Shown one piece after another: positions 39,198-48,542 of a stretch of 64,000 nucleotides of DNA. The stretch comes from Pedobacter cryoconitis. Lineage in GTDB: Bacteria; Bacteroidota; Bacteroidia; Sphingobacteriales; Sphingobacteriaceae. The notes below the pieces were generated by a model, which was not told where the DNA came from, searched no databases, and saw only the letters and a list, made by a program, of their open reading frames with translations. The stretch lies in assembly GCF_014200595.1 (NCBI RefSeq), contig NZ_JACHCG010000001.1, positions 186,001-250,000 of the forward strand. The letters run 5' to 3'. How positions within the stretch are numbered: the stretch's first letter is position 1; each line of letters begins with the position of its first letter. Position numbers and translations under genes: made by a program.

Positions 39198-39707
39198 TTA
39201 ATTAGTGTAATTAGCAAGATTGAGTTTAAGCATATTCGTTGCTTTGGAGATGTGATATTCCACTGCCCTTTCTGAGATTAGCAGGTTAGACGCTATTTCT
39301 TTGTTGCCTAAGCCATCCTCTCTGCTCATTTTATAAACTCTTCTGCATTGGCATGGAAGGCGGTCGACCAGGAGATTTACTTTTTCCTTCAGGCTATTGA
39401 AAAGAATATGTTCTTCGGTGCAGTTTGTTGACATCGTACAGCTTTGCATTTTCATTCCGATGTGTTTTTCTCTGCTAACCTTATTTCTGATGTACTCAAA
39501 AGTCTTGAACTTCGCAGAACGAACAAGATAATGCTCCGCTTTTTCAAGTTCGAGGTTTTCTCTTCTTTCCCAAAGTGATTTGAAAATGTCCTGAACCATT
39601 TCTTTTGCAGGCTCCATTTCGCGAATGTTATTGTAACAGATCGCGTAGACTTTTTCCCAATAAAGCGTGTAAATCCATTCGAAAGTTTCCTTATCGATAT
39701 GAAGCAT
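39198..39707 (-). CDS. ECF (RpoE/FecI-type) sigma factor
   Basis: A 169-aa protein starting at ATG 39707 (MLHIDKETFEWIYTLYWEK); an in-frame TTG at 39740 would add 11 residues. Region 2 contains VYAICYNNIREMEPAKEMVQDIF, region 4 contains CRRVYKMSREDGLGNKEIA and SERAVEYHISKATNMLKL, a helix-turn-helix. It is the first gene of the minus-strand operon and should direct transcription of it when released by the anti-sigma protein. A -7 element lies at 39763-39770. Confidence 0.9.
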   Translation of the reverse strand: MLHIDKETFEWIYTLYWEKVYAICYNNIREMEPAKEMVQDIFKSLWERRENLELEKAEHYLVRSAKFKTFEYIRNKVSREKHIGMKMQSCTMSTNCTEEHILFNSLKEKVNLLVDRLPCQCRRVYKMSREDGLGNKEIASNLLISERAVEYHISKATNMLKLNLANYTN

Positions 39708-39762
39708 GCCTGATGAATTTATATCTTTTATTGTTGCCAAGCCGGAATTGTATAATATGCGC

Positions 39763-39770
39763 CAAATATA
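39763..39770 (-). promoter_or_regulatory. -7 element upstream of the ECF sigma gene
   Basis: On the minus strand this reads TATATTTG, an exact TAnnTTTG match. It implies that the sigma gene is also transcribed by the housekeeping sigma factor. Leader of about 50 nt to ATG 39707, shorter if the TTG 39740 start is used. Confidence 0.45.
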
Positions 39771-39922
39771 GATTATTTATAATGATTATAAATAAATTAG
39801 TTGAATTATCTTTTTAATTAGCTATGCAATTTCCTGGATTTAGCTATTAACAATAATTAACATTCAGGTTAAATAGTGTTAATTATTGAAATTGTTTTTT
39901 TTCTTCTGTCTACTTTTAACAG

Positions 39923-40645
39923 ATGAAGCTAATTTTAGTGCAAATATTACTGGTCTTTATAGTAATGATACATTTTTTGTCGGTGAAAGGTCAGTCTCAG
40001 CAAATGTTAAAGGGAGTTATATTTGAAGAAGGTACTAAGACAAGAGTGGGAGGGGCATCGGTTCATAATCAAAGAACTGGTTATACGAATCCAACTAATA
40101 ACTTCGGTTTATTCGATATTTTGGCACAAGAAGGAGATACACTTCAGATTTCTCTGGATGGGTATTTCGATAAGAAGGTCAAAGTAGAAAATTTAAAAGA
40201 TTTGATTATTTATCTCAGAGCCTCATCAACTCAATTAAAGGAAGTAAAGATAACCGGACAGTCAAGATTACAAGGTTTGCGGGATGCCCAGGCTGATTTC
40301 AAAGCTAAAGGGATTTTTTCGAATGGTAAACCATCAGCAGGGATGTTGTCGCCACTGGGAGGCAGCCCGTTAACTTATTTGTACGAAGCTTTTAGCCAGG
40401 ATGGAAAACGGGCCAGAAGGTTAGGCCAATTCATCGCACGTGAATCTGATTATACCGAGGTAGCCAGCAGGTTCAATAAAGAAAAGATTAAGCTGCTTAT
40501 TCCGATCAGGGATGAAGATATGGAAGAGTTTAAATCAGCTTACTGGCCCAAAACTGAGGACATCCGGAAATGGGGTGATTATGATCTTCACAATTATATT
40601 AAAAAATCTTTTGAGGAATTTAAAAAAACTAAAGGCTATATGTAA
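39923..40645 (+). CDS. Exported CarboxypepD_reg-like protein
   Basis: A 240-aa exported protein: signal peptide (MKLILVQILLVFIVMIHFLSVKG), a CarboxypepD_reg-like beta-sandwich (about 27-100, MLKGVIFEEGTKTRVGGASV with RTGYTNPTNNFGLFDI), then an unassigned helical part (about 105-240) containing GMLSPLGGSPLTYLYEAFS and RRLGQFIARESDY. Proteins of this layout are common in Bacteroidota envelopes; role unknown. Divergent from the sigma gene; budA follows after 39 nt but has its own -7 element. Confidence 0.75.
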   Translation: MKLILVQILLVFIVMIHFLSVKGQSQQMLKGVIFEEGTKTRVGGASVHNQRTGYTNPTNNFGLFDILAQEGDTLQISLDGYFDKKVKVENLKDLIIYLRASSTQLKEVKITGQSRLQGLRDAQADFKAKGIFSNGKPSAGMLSPLGGSPLTYLYEAFSQDGKRARRLGQFIARESDYTEVASRFNKEKIKLLIPIRDEDMEEFKSAYWPKTEDIRKWGDYDLHNYIKKSFEEFKKTKGYM

Positions 40646-40654
40646 TTCCATAGG

Positions 40655-40662
40655 TACCTTTG
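40655..40662 (+). promoter_or_regulatory. Bacteroidota -7 element upstream of budA
   Basis: TACCTTTG matches TAnnTTTG exactly, 22 nt before ATG 40685. It would let budA be transcribed independently of the preceding gene. Confidence 0.45.
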
Positions 40663-40684
40663 TCGCATAAAATTTCTAAGGATC

Positions 40685-41524
40685 ATGCGTATCAATCGTT
40701 TAATCTCCATTGTTATCTTCGCCACAGCTGCAATTACATTTACAGCCCGTGCTTCAGTTACTATCAAAGACCTGAATTCTATTAAAGTCATACCAAAAGA
40801 TAGTATCCCCAAATCATTATTTACCGTTGGTATAGGCGGTGGCCTGATCGGCGGTCTGTATGATGGTTTTTATCCTTATAAATCACTTAAAAAACATGGT
40901 AATTTTGGGCTTGGCGCTCCCGATAAACTTGATGGTGAGTTGATGATTTTTCAGGGGAAGGTTTATAAAACTCAGCATACCGGTAAAACAGCACTGGTAG
41001 ATGACCGTGATTCAACTTCATTCTCGATGGTCAACTTTTTTCGTGCCGATAAGAAGCTGAGTCCTCCGGCGGGTATGGATAAAACAGCATTATTTCATTA
41101 CCTGGATAGTGTGCTGACTAATGTAAACGGGATGTATGCCATTCATATCAGTGGCAAATTCAAAGCGGTGAAAACGAGAGCTTTTCCACCTGTAAAAGCG
41201 CATCAGCATACCCCACTCGCTGAAATGTTAGCCTTACAACGGTTTTTTGAATATAAGGATTGTGAAGGAGATCTGATCGGTTACCGTCTGCCTTATTTTA
41301 TGGATAACACAAATATTTCAGGTTATCATTTTCACTTTCTATCGACTCAGAAAGATGCCGGTGGTCATATCATCGATCTTAAAACTGATAACATTGTGAT
41401 TGAAATCGAGCAATTGGATAGTTATACTGTACAGCCTCCTGCGACAAAAGATTTCGAACACTTTGACTTTAAAAAGAATAGAGAGGAAGATATTAAAAGT
41501 GTAGAGCGCGGAGGAAAGAACTAA
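40685..41524 (+). CDS. budA: Exported alpha-acetolactate decarboxylase
   Basis: A 279-aa enzyme, alpha-acetolactate to acetoin. After a signal peptide (MRINRLISIVIFATAAITFTARA) the AlsD/BudA fold is seen: GGGLIGGLYDGFYPYKSLKK, GNFGLGAPDKLDGELMIF (with the conserved Glu), FPPVKAHQHTPL and the zinc-binding GYHFHFLSTQKDAGGH (His-x-His plus a later His). The signal peptide suggests periplasmic location, where acetolactate must leak or be exported; no acetolactate synthase gene is near. Symbol follows the family (also alsD). Confidence 0.85.
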   Translation: MRINRLISIVIFATAAITFTARASVTIKDLNSIKVIPKDSIPKSLFTVGIGGGLIGGLYDGFYPYKSLKKHGNFGLGAPDKLDGELMIFQGKVYKTQHTGKTALVDDRDSTSFSMVNFFRADKKLSPPAGMDKTALFHYLDSVLTNVNGMYAIHISGKFKAVKTRAFPPVKAHQHTPLAEMLALQRFFEYKDCEGDLIGYRLPYFMDNTNISGYHFHFLSTQKDAGGHIIDLKTDNIVIEIEQLDSYTVQPPATKDFEHFDFKKNREEDIKSVERGGKN

Positions 41525-41554
41525 CAGATTAAAAAGATTAAAATCCGGAGACTA

Positions 41555-41588
41555 AAAAAAGACCTTTCAATATTGAAAGGTCTTTTTT
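41555..41588. terminator. Bidirectional terminator (34-bp palindrome)
   Basis: A perfect palindrome AAAAAAGACCTTTCAAT and its complement, 41555-41588, between the convergent budA and the lipoprotein gene at 41612-42037. Confidence 0.9.
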
Positions 41589-41611
41589 GTTTTGCTGCGT
41601 AATAATTATAG

Positions 41612-42037
41612 TTATTGAAATGTATAGACATCTTTTGGTTCATCTTTCAGGAAAGATCTGTTATAGCAAGTTTCTGAGTAAACTACTTTACCATCAACAA
41701 GCAACTCTAAATTTACATTTCCGCCATCGGTGATAAAACCCTCAAATTTTATTCCGTCACCTTTTTTAACTGTTCTGGTAAACTGTTTGGAAAACGGGGG
41801 AATGATCTCAGGTATAATTGTCCATGCCTTATCATTAGGAGTAAAAAGAACGTTTAGAGTTGATTTTACTGTTGGATTAGCAAGGCTTACCCTGTATTCA
41901 ATATTTACCTCTTTTGAAGCTGGTGCTGGTGTATTGTTTTTTTCTTTTTTACAAGAACCGAAAAGGACAATTAATCCAACACAAAAAACAACTGGAAATT
42001 TGGAACGGTTTGCTAACAAAAGTAATGGGTTTCTCAT
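41612..42037 (-). CDS. Hypothetical lipoprotein (141 aa)
   Basis: A 141-aa protein with signal sequence ending LFGSCKK (lipobox Cys29), then a beta-rich small domain (EVNIEYRVSLANPTVKSTL; GIKFEGFITDGGNVNLELLVDG; VVYSETCYN). The arrangement of strands resembles MmpS-like small lipoproteins, but this is not certain. No operon partner: its stop faces budA and its start is 190 bp from the divergent NACHT gene. Confidence 0.7.
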   Translation of the reverse strand: MRNPLLLLANRSKFPVVFCVGLIVLFGSCKKEKNNTPAPASKEVNIEYRVSLANPTVKSTLNVLFTPNDKAWTIIPEIIPPFSKQFTRTVKKGDGIKFEGFITDGGNVNLELLVDGKVVYSETCYNRSFLKDEPKDVYTFQ

Positions 42038-42227
42038 TTGACGTTTTTTAAATGAATGACAATAATATTTAGTAATAAAGTCATTAAACGCAGTTGTATA
42101 GTCAAACCCCTATTTAATTAAATATAGTTTGGGGTAATTAATCTTACGGATGCTGAGATTGTAGATGACAGTTAAAAATATTATTAGTAATAATTTTAAG
42201 TCACTAACCATCTATAATTACTGAATT

Positions 42228-44861
42228 ATGAAAGAATCAATCATTCCTGAAATCATTGGTAATGCGTTCGAAATTATTAAAAAGATAAATATTGACCCTA
42301 AATCAGTTGTCTGTACTTTATTGTTTATTCCTGTTTTTTTAGTCTTAAAACGTTTAGTGGTAAATTATGTAAAGGAATGGAGTGAATATTTAATAGATGG
42401 ATCGATGTATTTTCTTAGCAGACATATTAAACAATCTCTTGCTTCATCTTTAAGCTTAAAACGATATTGTAAATTGCAATTAGGAAATGAAAGCATAAAA
42501 TTTCTAAACATTCCATCAAGTTTTGATCTATGCTTAGACATTGACAAAATCTTTGTAAATCTAACTATTAGCTACAATCAGGAACAGGAAAGCGATCTTA
42601 ATCACCGCGATTTCTTAAAGATTGGCAATCGGATAAAGGTTATGGGAGATCCTGGATCGGGAAAATCATCTTTAATTAAAAAGGTTTTTAGAAATAACTG
42701 TCAGTTAGCTATAAAAAGGACAAGAAGAGCAAAACTTCCGGTATTTGTAGAGTTGAAAAATGTAAACCCGGATAAAATAAAGGAAAGTGATTTAGGCAAA
42801 TGGTTTTTACGACTACATCCGGGAAGAAGTGGCAAAGAACCAAGTTTATAAAATTCAGGATTGTTTTGATAACTATGCCTGCAATAAAGGATTGCTCATA
42901 CTTTTAGATGGATTGGATGAGGTTTCATCCACAAACTACAATAAAATTTCTGAATGTATAAATGGACTGAGCCGTGTTTTAAATGATCTTAGTGAAAGTA
43001 ACACTATAGTGCTCACTATGAGAACTCAGTTCCATCAACAAGTGAAAATGGATTTTTCGGTAAACTTTCCGCACAATACCTTTTTAAAACCTTTCACACC
43101 ATCACATATATATGAATTTCTGTCCAGATGGCGTTTTGATAAGAATACAGAACAAAATATTTCACGTGTTTATAAAGATCTGACAGACGGCCTACCTTAA
43201 GAGAGATGTGCAGCAATCCTCTCGTACTGTCAATGTATGTTGCGGAAGATCAGATATCTAAAGGGAATATCTCTCCGGAATCCAGAACACAATTTTATAA
43301 AAAGATCACCGAAGAATTGATCTTTAAAAGACGTTTAATGCAAAAGTCAAATATTCCAGGTTCTTATTCTTCTCTTAAAGAGCAAAGAGAACGTATTCTT
43401 GGACGGATTGCCTATGAACATTTAATCAACATTAATGAGTCTGGTAATACATTATGCTGGAAAAATGCCATCCGGATAATCAGGGAAATTCTAAATTGTG
43501 ATGAATTAAGGGCAAATGATGTTTTCAACGAAATTGCAAAAGAAACAGGGCTGATTACAGAAGAGCGGTATCAGGAAACTTTTAGATTCATACATCTTAC
43601 GTTTTGTGAATTCTTAGCTGCCTTTGAAGTTGCGCAAGGTATTACACTGGGTTGGGATGAACTTCTGAAATATCACAGGAAGTTTTTTAGTATGAATATT
43701 GAAGGCAAATTAAGACTCATAGAGGTAATTCCCTTTGCAGTTGGGTTATTGTCCAGGGTAAAACGTGAACAAGCATTATTTGATGTAGCTAAACTCAATG
43801 ATTCCACATTGATGTCAAGATGTTTTCTGGAGACCAAGCTATATAATCATAAAACCTGGCCTGCATTTATTACCAATTCGCGAAAAAATATTTTAGCATA
43901 CAAGCAGGGTGATTTTAATGAAAAATGGCTTCAAGATCTGCACGTATTTAATGTGGTGGTTAGAGATGCTAATCTATCGGCAGAAAATATGGGAATCAAT
44001 CAAAACATTGATTTAAGTGAGTTTTATGAAAGTTTATTAGATCAGGAAAAAATATCATTAAGCCAGGTTCTTTCCTCTTTAGCCAGGCAGGATGCAGCAG
44101 CAGTTTTTCGGTTAGCTGAAATAGGAAATATAAATTTGTTAAAAGACTTTCCCTATATCATTATTCAGAATTGTGATCAGCCTCCTTTTTTAGGATTGGT
44201 TAAAGAAAAAATAATCGAAAACAACAGCAGTAATGCTGAGGACTGGGCGGCATTGTTAAGCGAAGCTGCCCTGCAAAAAAGATTAATCAGTGACGTGCTG
44301 GATGAAATGCGATATAGTGAAGAATTATATAATAAAATCAATGAGGACGATACCTATAACATTTGGTACTATAAAACATTGCTTCCTGAAACATTCTTGA
44401 CACAGTGTATCACTTTGGCAACTAAAAGTAAGCTGGATACCACTTTAACCAAGGGACTTAATTTACTATTTAAAATAAAATCCCCAAGTGAGAATCCTTA
44501 CAGGATGTTATCTGCTAATGCTATTTTAAAGATTGCATTTGGTATAGTCCTTATTCTTTCTTTCTATACTTCTTTGTCTAATATGTCTTTAGACTTTTTT
44601 ATTACTAAAAACTATAGCTGGTTTTCATGTATATGTGGGATTGTATATATATCTACCTGTATTGTAATCAGCTATCGGTTTAATATCTTAAATATGTATA
44701 GGTCTGCAATTAATAGGGATATCATTACAGATCAGCTTCCGGATGAGTTGATTTACAGAGTTTTTTCTATGATGGTAATCTCTTTATATAGTTTGATCCG
44801 GATTGATAAAAAAGAAAAAGAAACATTGGAGGCCCTGGTTAAACTTAGAGGGAAATCTTAA
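42228..44861 (+). pseudogene. NACHT/STAND NTPase with N-terminal and C-terminal membrane segments, disrupted by two compensating indels
   Basis: The region reads as one 877-codon gene if two single-base indels are repaired. Part 1 (42228-42803): N-terminal helix (about 27-44), then Walker A GDPGSGKSS (140-148). After T5 at 42804-42808 the downstream sequence continues in the next frame, giving FYDYIREEVAKNQVYKIQDC and then the Walker B LLILLDGLDEV. At 43192-43200, CTACCTTAA ends that frame; adding one T restores LREMCSNPLVLSMYVAEDQ in the first frame, running to 44861. The last part has two hydrophobic helices (about 755-810). NACHT proteins include phage-sensing bacterial immune proteins; a role here is inference. 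The indels may be sequencing errors. Confidence 0.85.
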
Positions 44862-45075
44862 ACAGGACTCCTGTTTCTTGATTAAATAGTTTCTATCTTC
44901 TGATGGAAACGTCAATTATATTATATAATTCTTTAACATCATCTAATGATAAATTATTGAATCATAAACTACAAAAACTTGATAGTCTGATACAGGCAAC
45001 ATAATCATACCGGCGTCAAAACATTTCCAGAAGATTTTAGTTATATGATTATTCTACTATCTAAATCTAACTCGA

Positions 45076-46392
45076 TTGGCTGCTGAACAACAACAAAATG
45101 TCGTTAAGGGATTTAACGTCGTCAAATTATTACTAATCTTCGGCCTGAGTTTGCTTTTGGCTGGTGAAGGCTATTTTGGTTATCGGCTGCACACACTTTC
45201 AAATCAGCAGGAAGAAATTAAAGAAGATTATTCTGATATCAATAATATTACTTTCGGGCTATTTTCAGTTGATCAGTGGCATGACAAGGTAGCGGGTATT
45301 ATTAACCACCAGGTGCGCCATTTTACCATGACCCCAAAACAAAAGAAGCAACTTCAGGTGGAAGTTGAACAAATCATTCTTGCTTTGATCAATAAAGCAG
45401 AGGCAATGGTCAATAAACCACAAAAATCAATAGGTGGAAAATTGAAGAAACTGGCCATTAAAACGTTTGTAAATACCGATAAAATAAAAGCTCAGGTTCC
45501 TGAGTTTGCTAAAACTATAATTGCAAAGATAGATAACCCGAAAAGTAAGAAGCAGTTAAGTGCAATGGCTATGGGGAAATTCACAGCTATTGAGAAAACG
45601 GATAGTACTACAAAGGCAAATAACGAGGCGATTAGTAAAATGTACCGCAAGTATCATGTTTCTACCCGTGATGAATTTAATGATAGACTTACTGCATCAC
45701 TGGACAGCATCAGGACAATTACCTATAATTATTCTTTTGGTATGCTGGGTTGCATCCTGATTGTGTTATCGCTGTGGTGGATATTCCGGAAAAAGGTAGA
45801 GTTTCATGCTATCCTTTTTGTCATGTCACTGATGTTTGCCTTTGTTCTCCTGGCAGTTGGTTTAACCGCATCAATGATCGAAGTTGACGCCCGTATCAAG
45901 TCACTCGATTGTGTATTGTTAGGAGAACATGTAATTTTCAAAAACCAGGTCTTATTCTTTCAAAGTAAAAGCATCCTTGATGTAGTAGAAGTTCTGGTGA
46001 AGCAACCTGCTATTGATTCCATACTTGTCGGCATTTTAATCCTTGTTTTCAGTATCCTGTTTCCGATCATGAAATTAAGCTCTACTGGTATTCATTTATT
46101 AAGCAAAAGGAAGCTGGCTGAGAATAAATTCATCAAATACTTTGCATTTCAATCGGGTAAATGGAGTATGGCAGACGTGATTGTTATTGCCATATTAATG
46201 ACTTATATAGGCTTAAATGGTTTATTAGAGAGTCAATTGTCAAGTCTTAATATTCAAAGTGATTTTTTAACCATCCTGACAACAAATAATACGGCTTTGC
46301 AGCCAGGTTATATCATATTTATCAGCTTTGTGTTGTATGGTCTTATTTTGTCTACCATTCTGAAATTTATTACGCCGTATGACTCGCATTAA
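45076..46392 (+). CDS. PqiA-like membrane protein, tandem copy 1
   Basis: A 438-aa inner-membrane protein. Start is TTG 45076; no ATG lies in frame before the first helix (about 17-35). A periplasmic or cytosolic stretch of about 180 residues (GLFSVDQWHDKVAGIINHQV...) is followed by five to six hydrophobic helices. The C-terminal half matches the PqiA domain: FFQSKSILDVVEVLVKQP and SGKWSMADVIVIAILMTYIG. The usual PqiA cysteine motifs are absent, and no MCE/PqiB gene is nearby. Function: probably envelope lipid or stress related by family only. The 3' end overlaps the start of copy 2 by 14 nt. Confidence 0.8.
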   Translation: MAAEQQQNVVKGFNVVKLLLIFGLSLLLAGEGYFGYRLHTLSNQQEEIKEDYSDINNITFGLFSVDQWHDKVAGIINHQVRHFTMTPKQKKQLQVEVEQIILALINKAEAMVNKPQKSIGGKLKKLAIKTFVNTDKIKAQVPEFAKTIIAKIDNPKSKKQLSAMAMGKFTAIEKTDSTTKANNEAISKMYRKYHVSTRDEFNDRLTASLDSIRTITYNYSFGMLGCILIVLSLWWIFRKKVEFHAILFVMSLMFAFVLLAVGLTASMIEVDARIKSLDCVLLGEHVIFKNQVLFFQSKSILDVVEVLVKQPAIDSILVGILILVFSILFPIMKLSSTGIHLLSKRKLAENKFIKYFAFQSGKWSMADVIVIAILMTYIGLNGLLESQLSSLNIQSDFLTILTTNNTALQPGYIIFISFVLYGLILSTILKFITPYDSH

Positions 46393-47725
46393 AAAAAATA
46401 CAACGGTTAAAAAATTTGGCCTGCCCAATGTGATACTTATTATTGGATTAAGTATCCTGCTTTGTGGTGAGGCTTATTTCGGTTACCGCCTGCATACAGA
46501 TTCAATGGAGCAGGAGCAGATTAAAGAGGATTACAGCATGTCGAATAATATCACATTCGGACTTTTTTCTGTTGATCAGTGGCGTGATAGGATGACAGAA
46601 GTTATCAATCACCAGGTGCATGATTTTACGATGACCAGTGAACAAAAAAAGGATTTGCAGGAACAAGTAGAGCAAGAGCTTCACGGTCTCATCACCAAGG
46701 CAGTTGCAGAGATCAATAAGCCGCAAAAAACTTTGGGTGGTAAACTGAAAAAACTCGCATTCAATAGCTTTGTGGATGCTGATGACCTGCAAAAACAAGT
46801 ACCGTCTTTTGCAAAAACAATAATCGATAAAGTGAATAGCCCTGCAAGCCATAAAAGGCTAAAAAGTATTGCCACGAGTAAAGTTGAACAGCTTGCAAAT
46901 GAAACTTATGATAGTACTGCTGTTGCCAATACTGCGGTTACAAAACACCTGTACAAAAAATATCACGTTTCTAATCCAACTGAATTTAATAAAGAGATTG
47001 ATTCCCGGTTAGCTGCCATTCGTACTGTTACTTATAATTATGCTTATGCTATGCTGGGCTGCGTTTTGGTTGCTCTTGGCTTGTGGTGGCTGATGAGAAA
47101 ACACGTACAGTTGCAGACTACACTTTTTGTGATGTCGCTATTATTTGCCTTTATCCTGTTAGCAGTAGGCGTAACTGCATCTATTATAGAAGTAGATGCA
47201 CGAATCCAGACACTGGATTTTATGCTGCTGGGAGAGAAGGTTACATTTGAGAATCAAGTGTTGTTTTTCCAAAGTAAGAGTATATTGGACATCATAGAGG
47301 TGTTGGTGAAACAACCTAAGCCTGATGCCATTGTAGTAGGTGTGTTAATGCTTTTATTCATTATTATTCTTCCCGTTTTAAGAATAACTGCTAAGGGGAT
47401 TCATCTGTTAAGTGGTAAAAAGCTGGCTGAAAATAAAGTAGTGAAATATTTGACTTTTGAGTCTGGTAAATGGGATATGGCCGATGTGATGGTCGTAGGT
47501 ATTCTGATGACTTATATAGGCTTGAACGGAATTCTAAAAAGTCAGTTGTCTAATTTGAATATTCATAACAGTTTGTTAACTACTACAACTGTTAATGACA
47601 CTTCTCTGCAACCCGGATATTTCATCTTTGTGGTTTACGTAGTCTTTGAAACTTTGTTGTCCTATATTCTTAAAAGAATAACAAATGATAATGTGACCGA
47701 TCAGGAGAGTGATCCTCTGAGTTAA
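46379..47725 (+). CDS. PqiA-like membrane protein, tandem copy 2
   Basis: A 448-aa paralog of the preceding gene starting at ATG 46379, 14 nt inside it, so the pair is translationally coupled. By eye most positions agree, including GLFSVDQW, FFQSKSILDIIEVLVKQP and SGKWDMADVMVVGILMTYIG. The strong similarity along the whole length indicates a tandem duplication. A long bidirectional terminator follows. No cysteine-rich motif. Confidence 0.82.
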   Translation: MTRIKKNTTVKKFGLPNVILIIGLSILLCGEAYFGYRLHTDSMEQEQIKEDYSMSNNITFGLFSVDQWRDRMTEVINHQVHDFTMTSEQKKDLQEQVEQELHGLITKAVAEINKPQKTLGGKLKKLAFNSFVDADDLQKQVPSFAKTIIDKVNSPASHKRLKSIATSKVEQLANETYDSTAVANTAVTKHLYKKYHVSNPTEFNKEIDSRLAAIRTVTYNYAYAMLGCVLVALGLWWLMRKHVQLQTTLFVMSLLFAFILLAVGVTASIIEVDARIQTLDFMLLGEKVTFENQVLFFQSKSILDIIEVLVKQPKPDAIVVGVLMLLFIIILPVLRITAKGIHLLSGKKLAENKVVKYLTFESGKWDMADVMVVGILMTYIGLNGILKSQLSNLNIHNSLLTTTTVNDTSLQPGYFIFVVYVVFETLLSYILKRITNDNVTDQESDPLS

Positions 47726-47771
47726 AACATTATCAATGGCAGGGTTCTTTTCTGCCATTGATAATGTTTTT
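47724..47771. terminator. Bidirectional terminator (19-bp perfect stem)
   Basis: Arms 47724-47742 and 47752-47770 are exact reverse complements; the loop is 9 nt. It overlaps the stop of PqiA-like copy 2 and ends before the convergent SDR gene. Confidence 0.9.
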
Positions 47772-47785
47772 ATAATTATCCCTGA

Positions 47786-48538
47786 TTATAAATCTCTTAA
47801 ACCACCGTCTAATAGCAGCTCAGCGCCCAGCATAAATGCAGAGTCATCAGAAGCCAGGTAAAGTGCAGCGGCTGCTAATTCTTCAGCGCTACCGATACGT
47901 TTAACCGGAGTGAAATTACTAAACGATTCCTTCATCGCTTTTGCTTCCTCAGGATTAGTCGTAATTGTATTGAATACAGGCGTATCAACCGGGCCGGGAG
48001 TTAAGGCATTTACACGGATTTTACGTTCAAGCAGGTCAGCAGAGAAACTTCTTGCCAGTGAGCGTACAGCAGCTTTGGTTGCTGAGTAAGCTGCATGATT
48101 GGGAATACCTTTTCCGTTTACAGTTGAAGATACCAGTACAACTGAGGCTCCGTCTTTTAATACTGGAAGTGCTTTTTGAACAGAGAAGAATGCACCTTTG
48201 AAGTTAATGTCGCTTACTTTATCAAATTGCTCTTCAGTAAAGTCTGCCAATGGGCCAAGCACGTATACACCAGCATTAGCGATCAGTATATCTACTTTTC
48301 CAAATTTTTCTTCAACCGTCTGGTAGATCCTGGTCAGATCGTTTAAATTGGAAACGTCACCCTGGATACCCAGTCCGTTTGGACCAATTTCCACCAAGGC
48401 TTCGTTAATGGTCTGCTGATTACGGCCAGTGATAGCCACTTTAGCACCTTCTTCTGCAAAACGTTTAGCTATTCCTAATCCGATGCCGCTGCTACCCCCG
48501 GTAATAACGGCTACTTTATCTTTTAATTTTTGTGACAT
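47786..48538 (-). CDS. Short-chain dehydrogenase/reductase
   Basis: A 250-aa classical SDR. Seen: cofactor motif TGGSSGIGLGIAKRF (GxxxGxG) followed by GRNQQT suggesting NADP(H), NANAGV-type IANAGVYVLG, the catalytic Ser in VVLVSSTVNGKG, YSATKAAVRSL (Tyr-x3-Lys), and ALTPGPVDTPVF. Substrate unknown. The gene lies 78 nt downstream of the Crp/Fnr gene on the same strand; a Crp-regulated small operon is plausible. A 16-bp dyad sits just upstream of the start. Confidence 0.93.
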   Translation of the reverse strand: MSQKLKDKVAVITGGSSGIGLGIAKRFAEEGAKVAITGRNQQTINEALVEIGPNGLGIQGDVSNLNDLTRIYQTVEEKFGKVDILIANAGVYVLGPLADFTEEQFDKVSDINFKGAFFSVQKALPVLKDGASVVLVSSTVNGKGIPNHAAYSATKAAVRSLARSFSADLLERKIRVNALTPGPVDTPVFNTITTNPEEAKAMKESFSNFTPVKRIGSAEELAAAALYLASDDSAFMLGAELLLDGGLRDL

Positions 48539-48542
48539 TTTT

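Noticed and set aside
42804..43200. Programmed ribosomal frameshifting in the NACHT gene
   Set aside because: No slippery heptamer with a downstream pseudoknot was seen at either site, two opposite shifts would be needed, and both sites are simple T-runs, so indels or read errors are simpler.
44903..45004. 33-codon ORF (METSIILYNS...) between the NACHT and PqiA-like genes
   Set aside because: Very short, AT-rich, with no ribosome-binding site, domain or membrane pattern; not distinguishable from chance.
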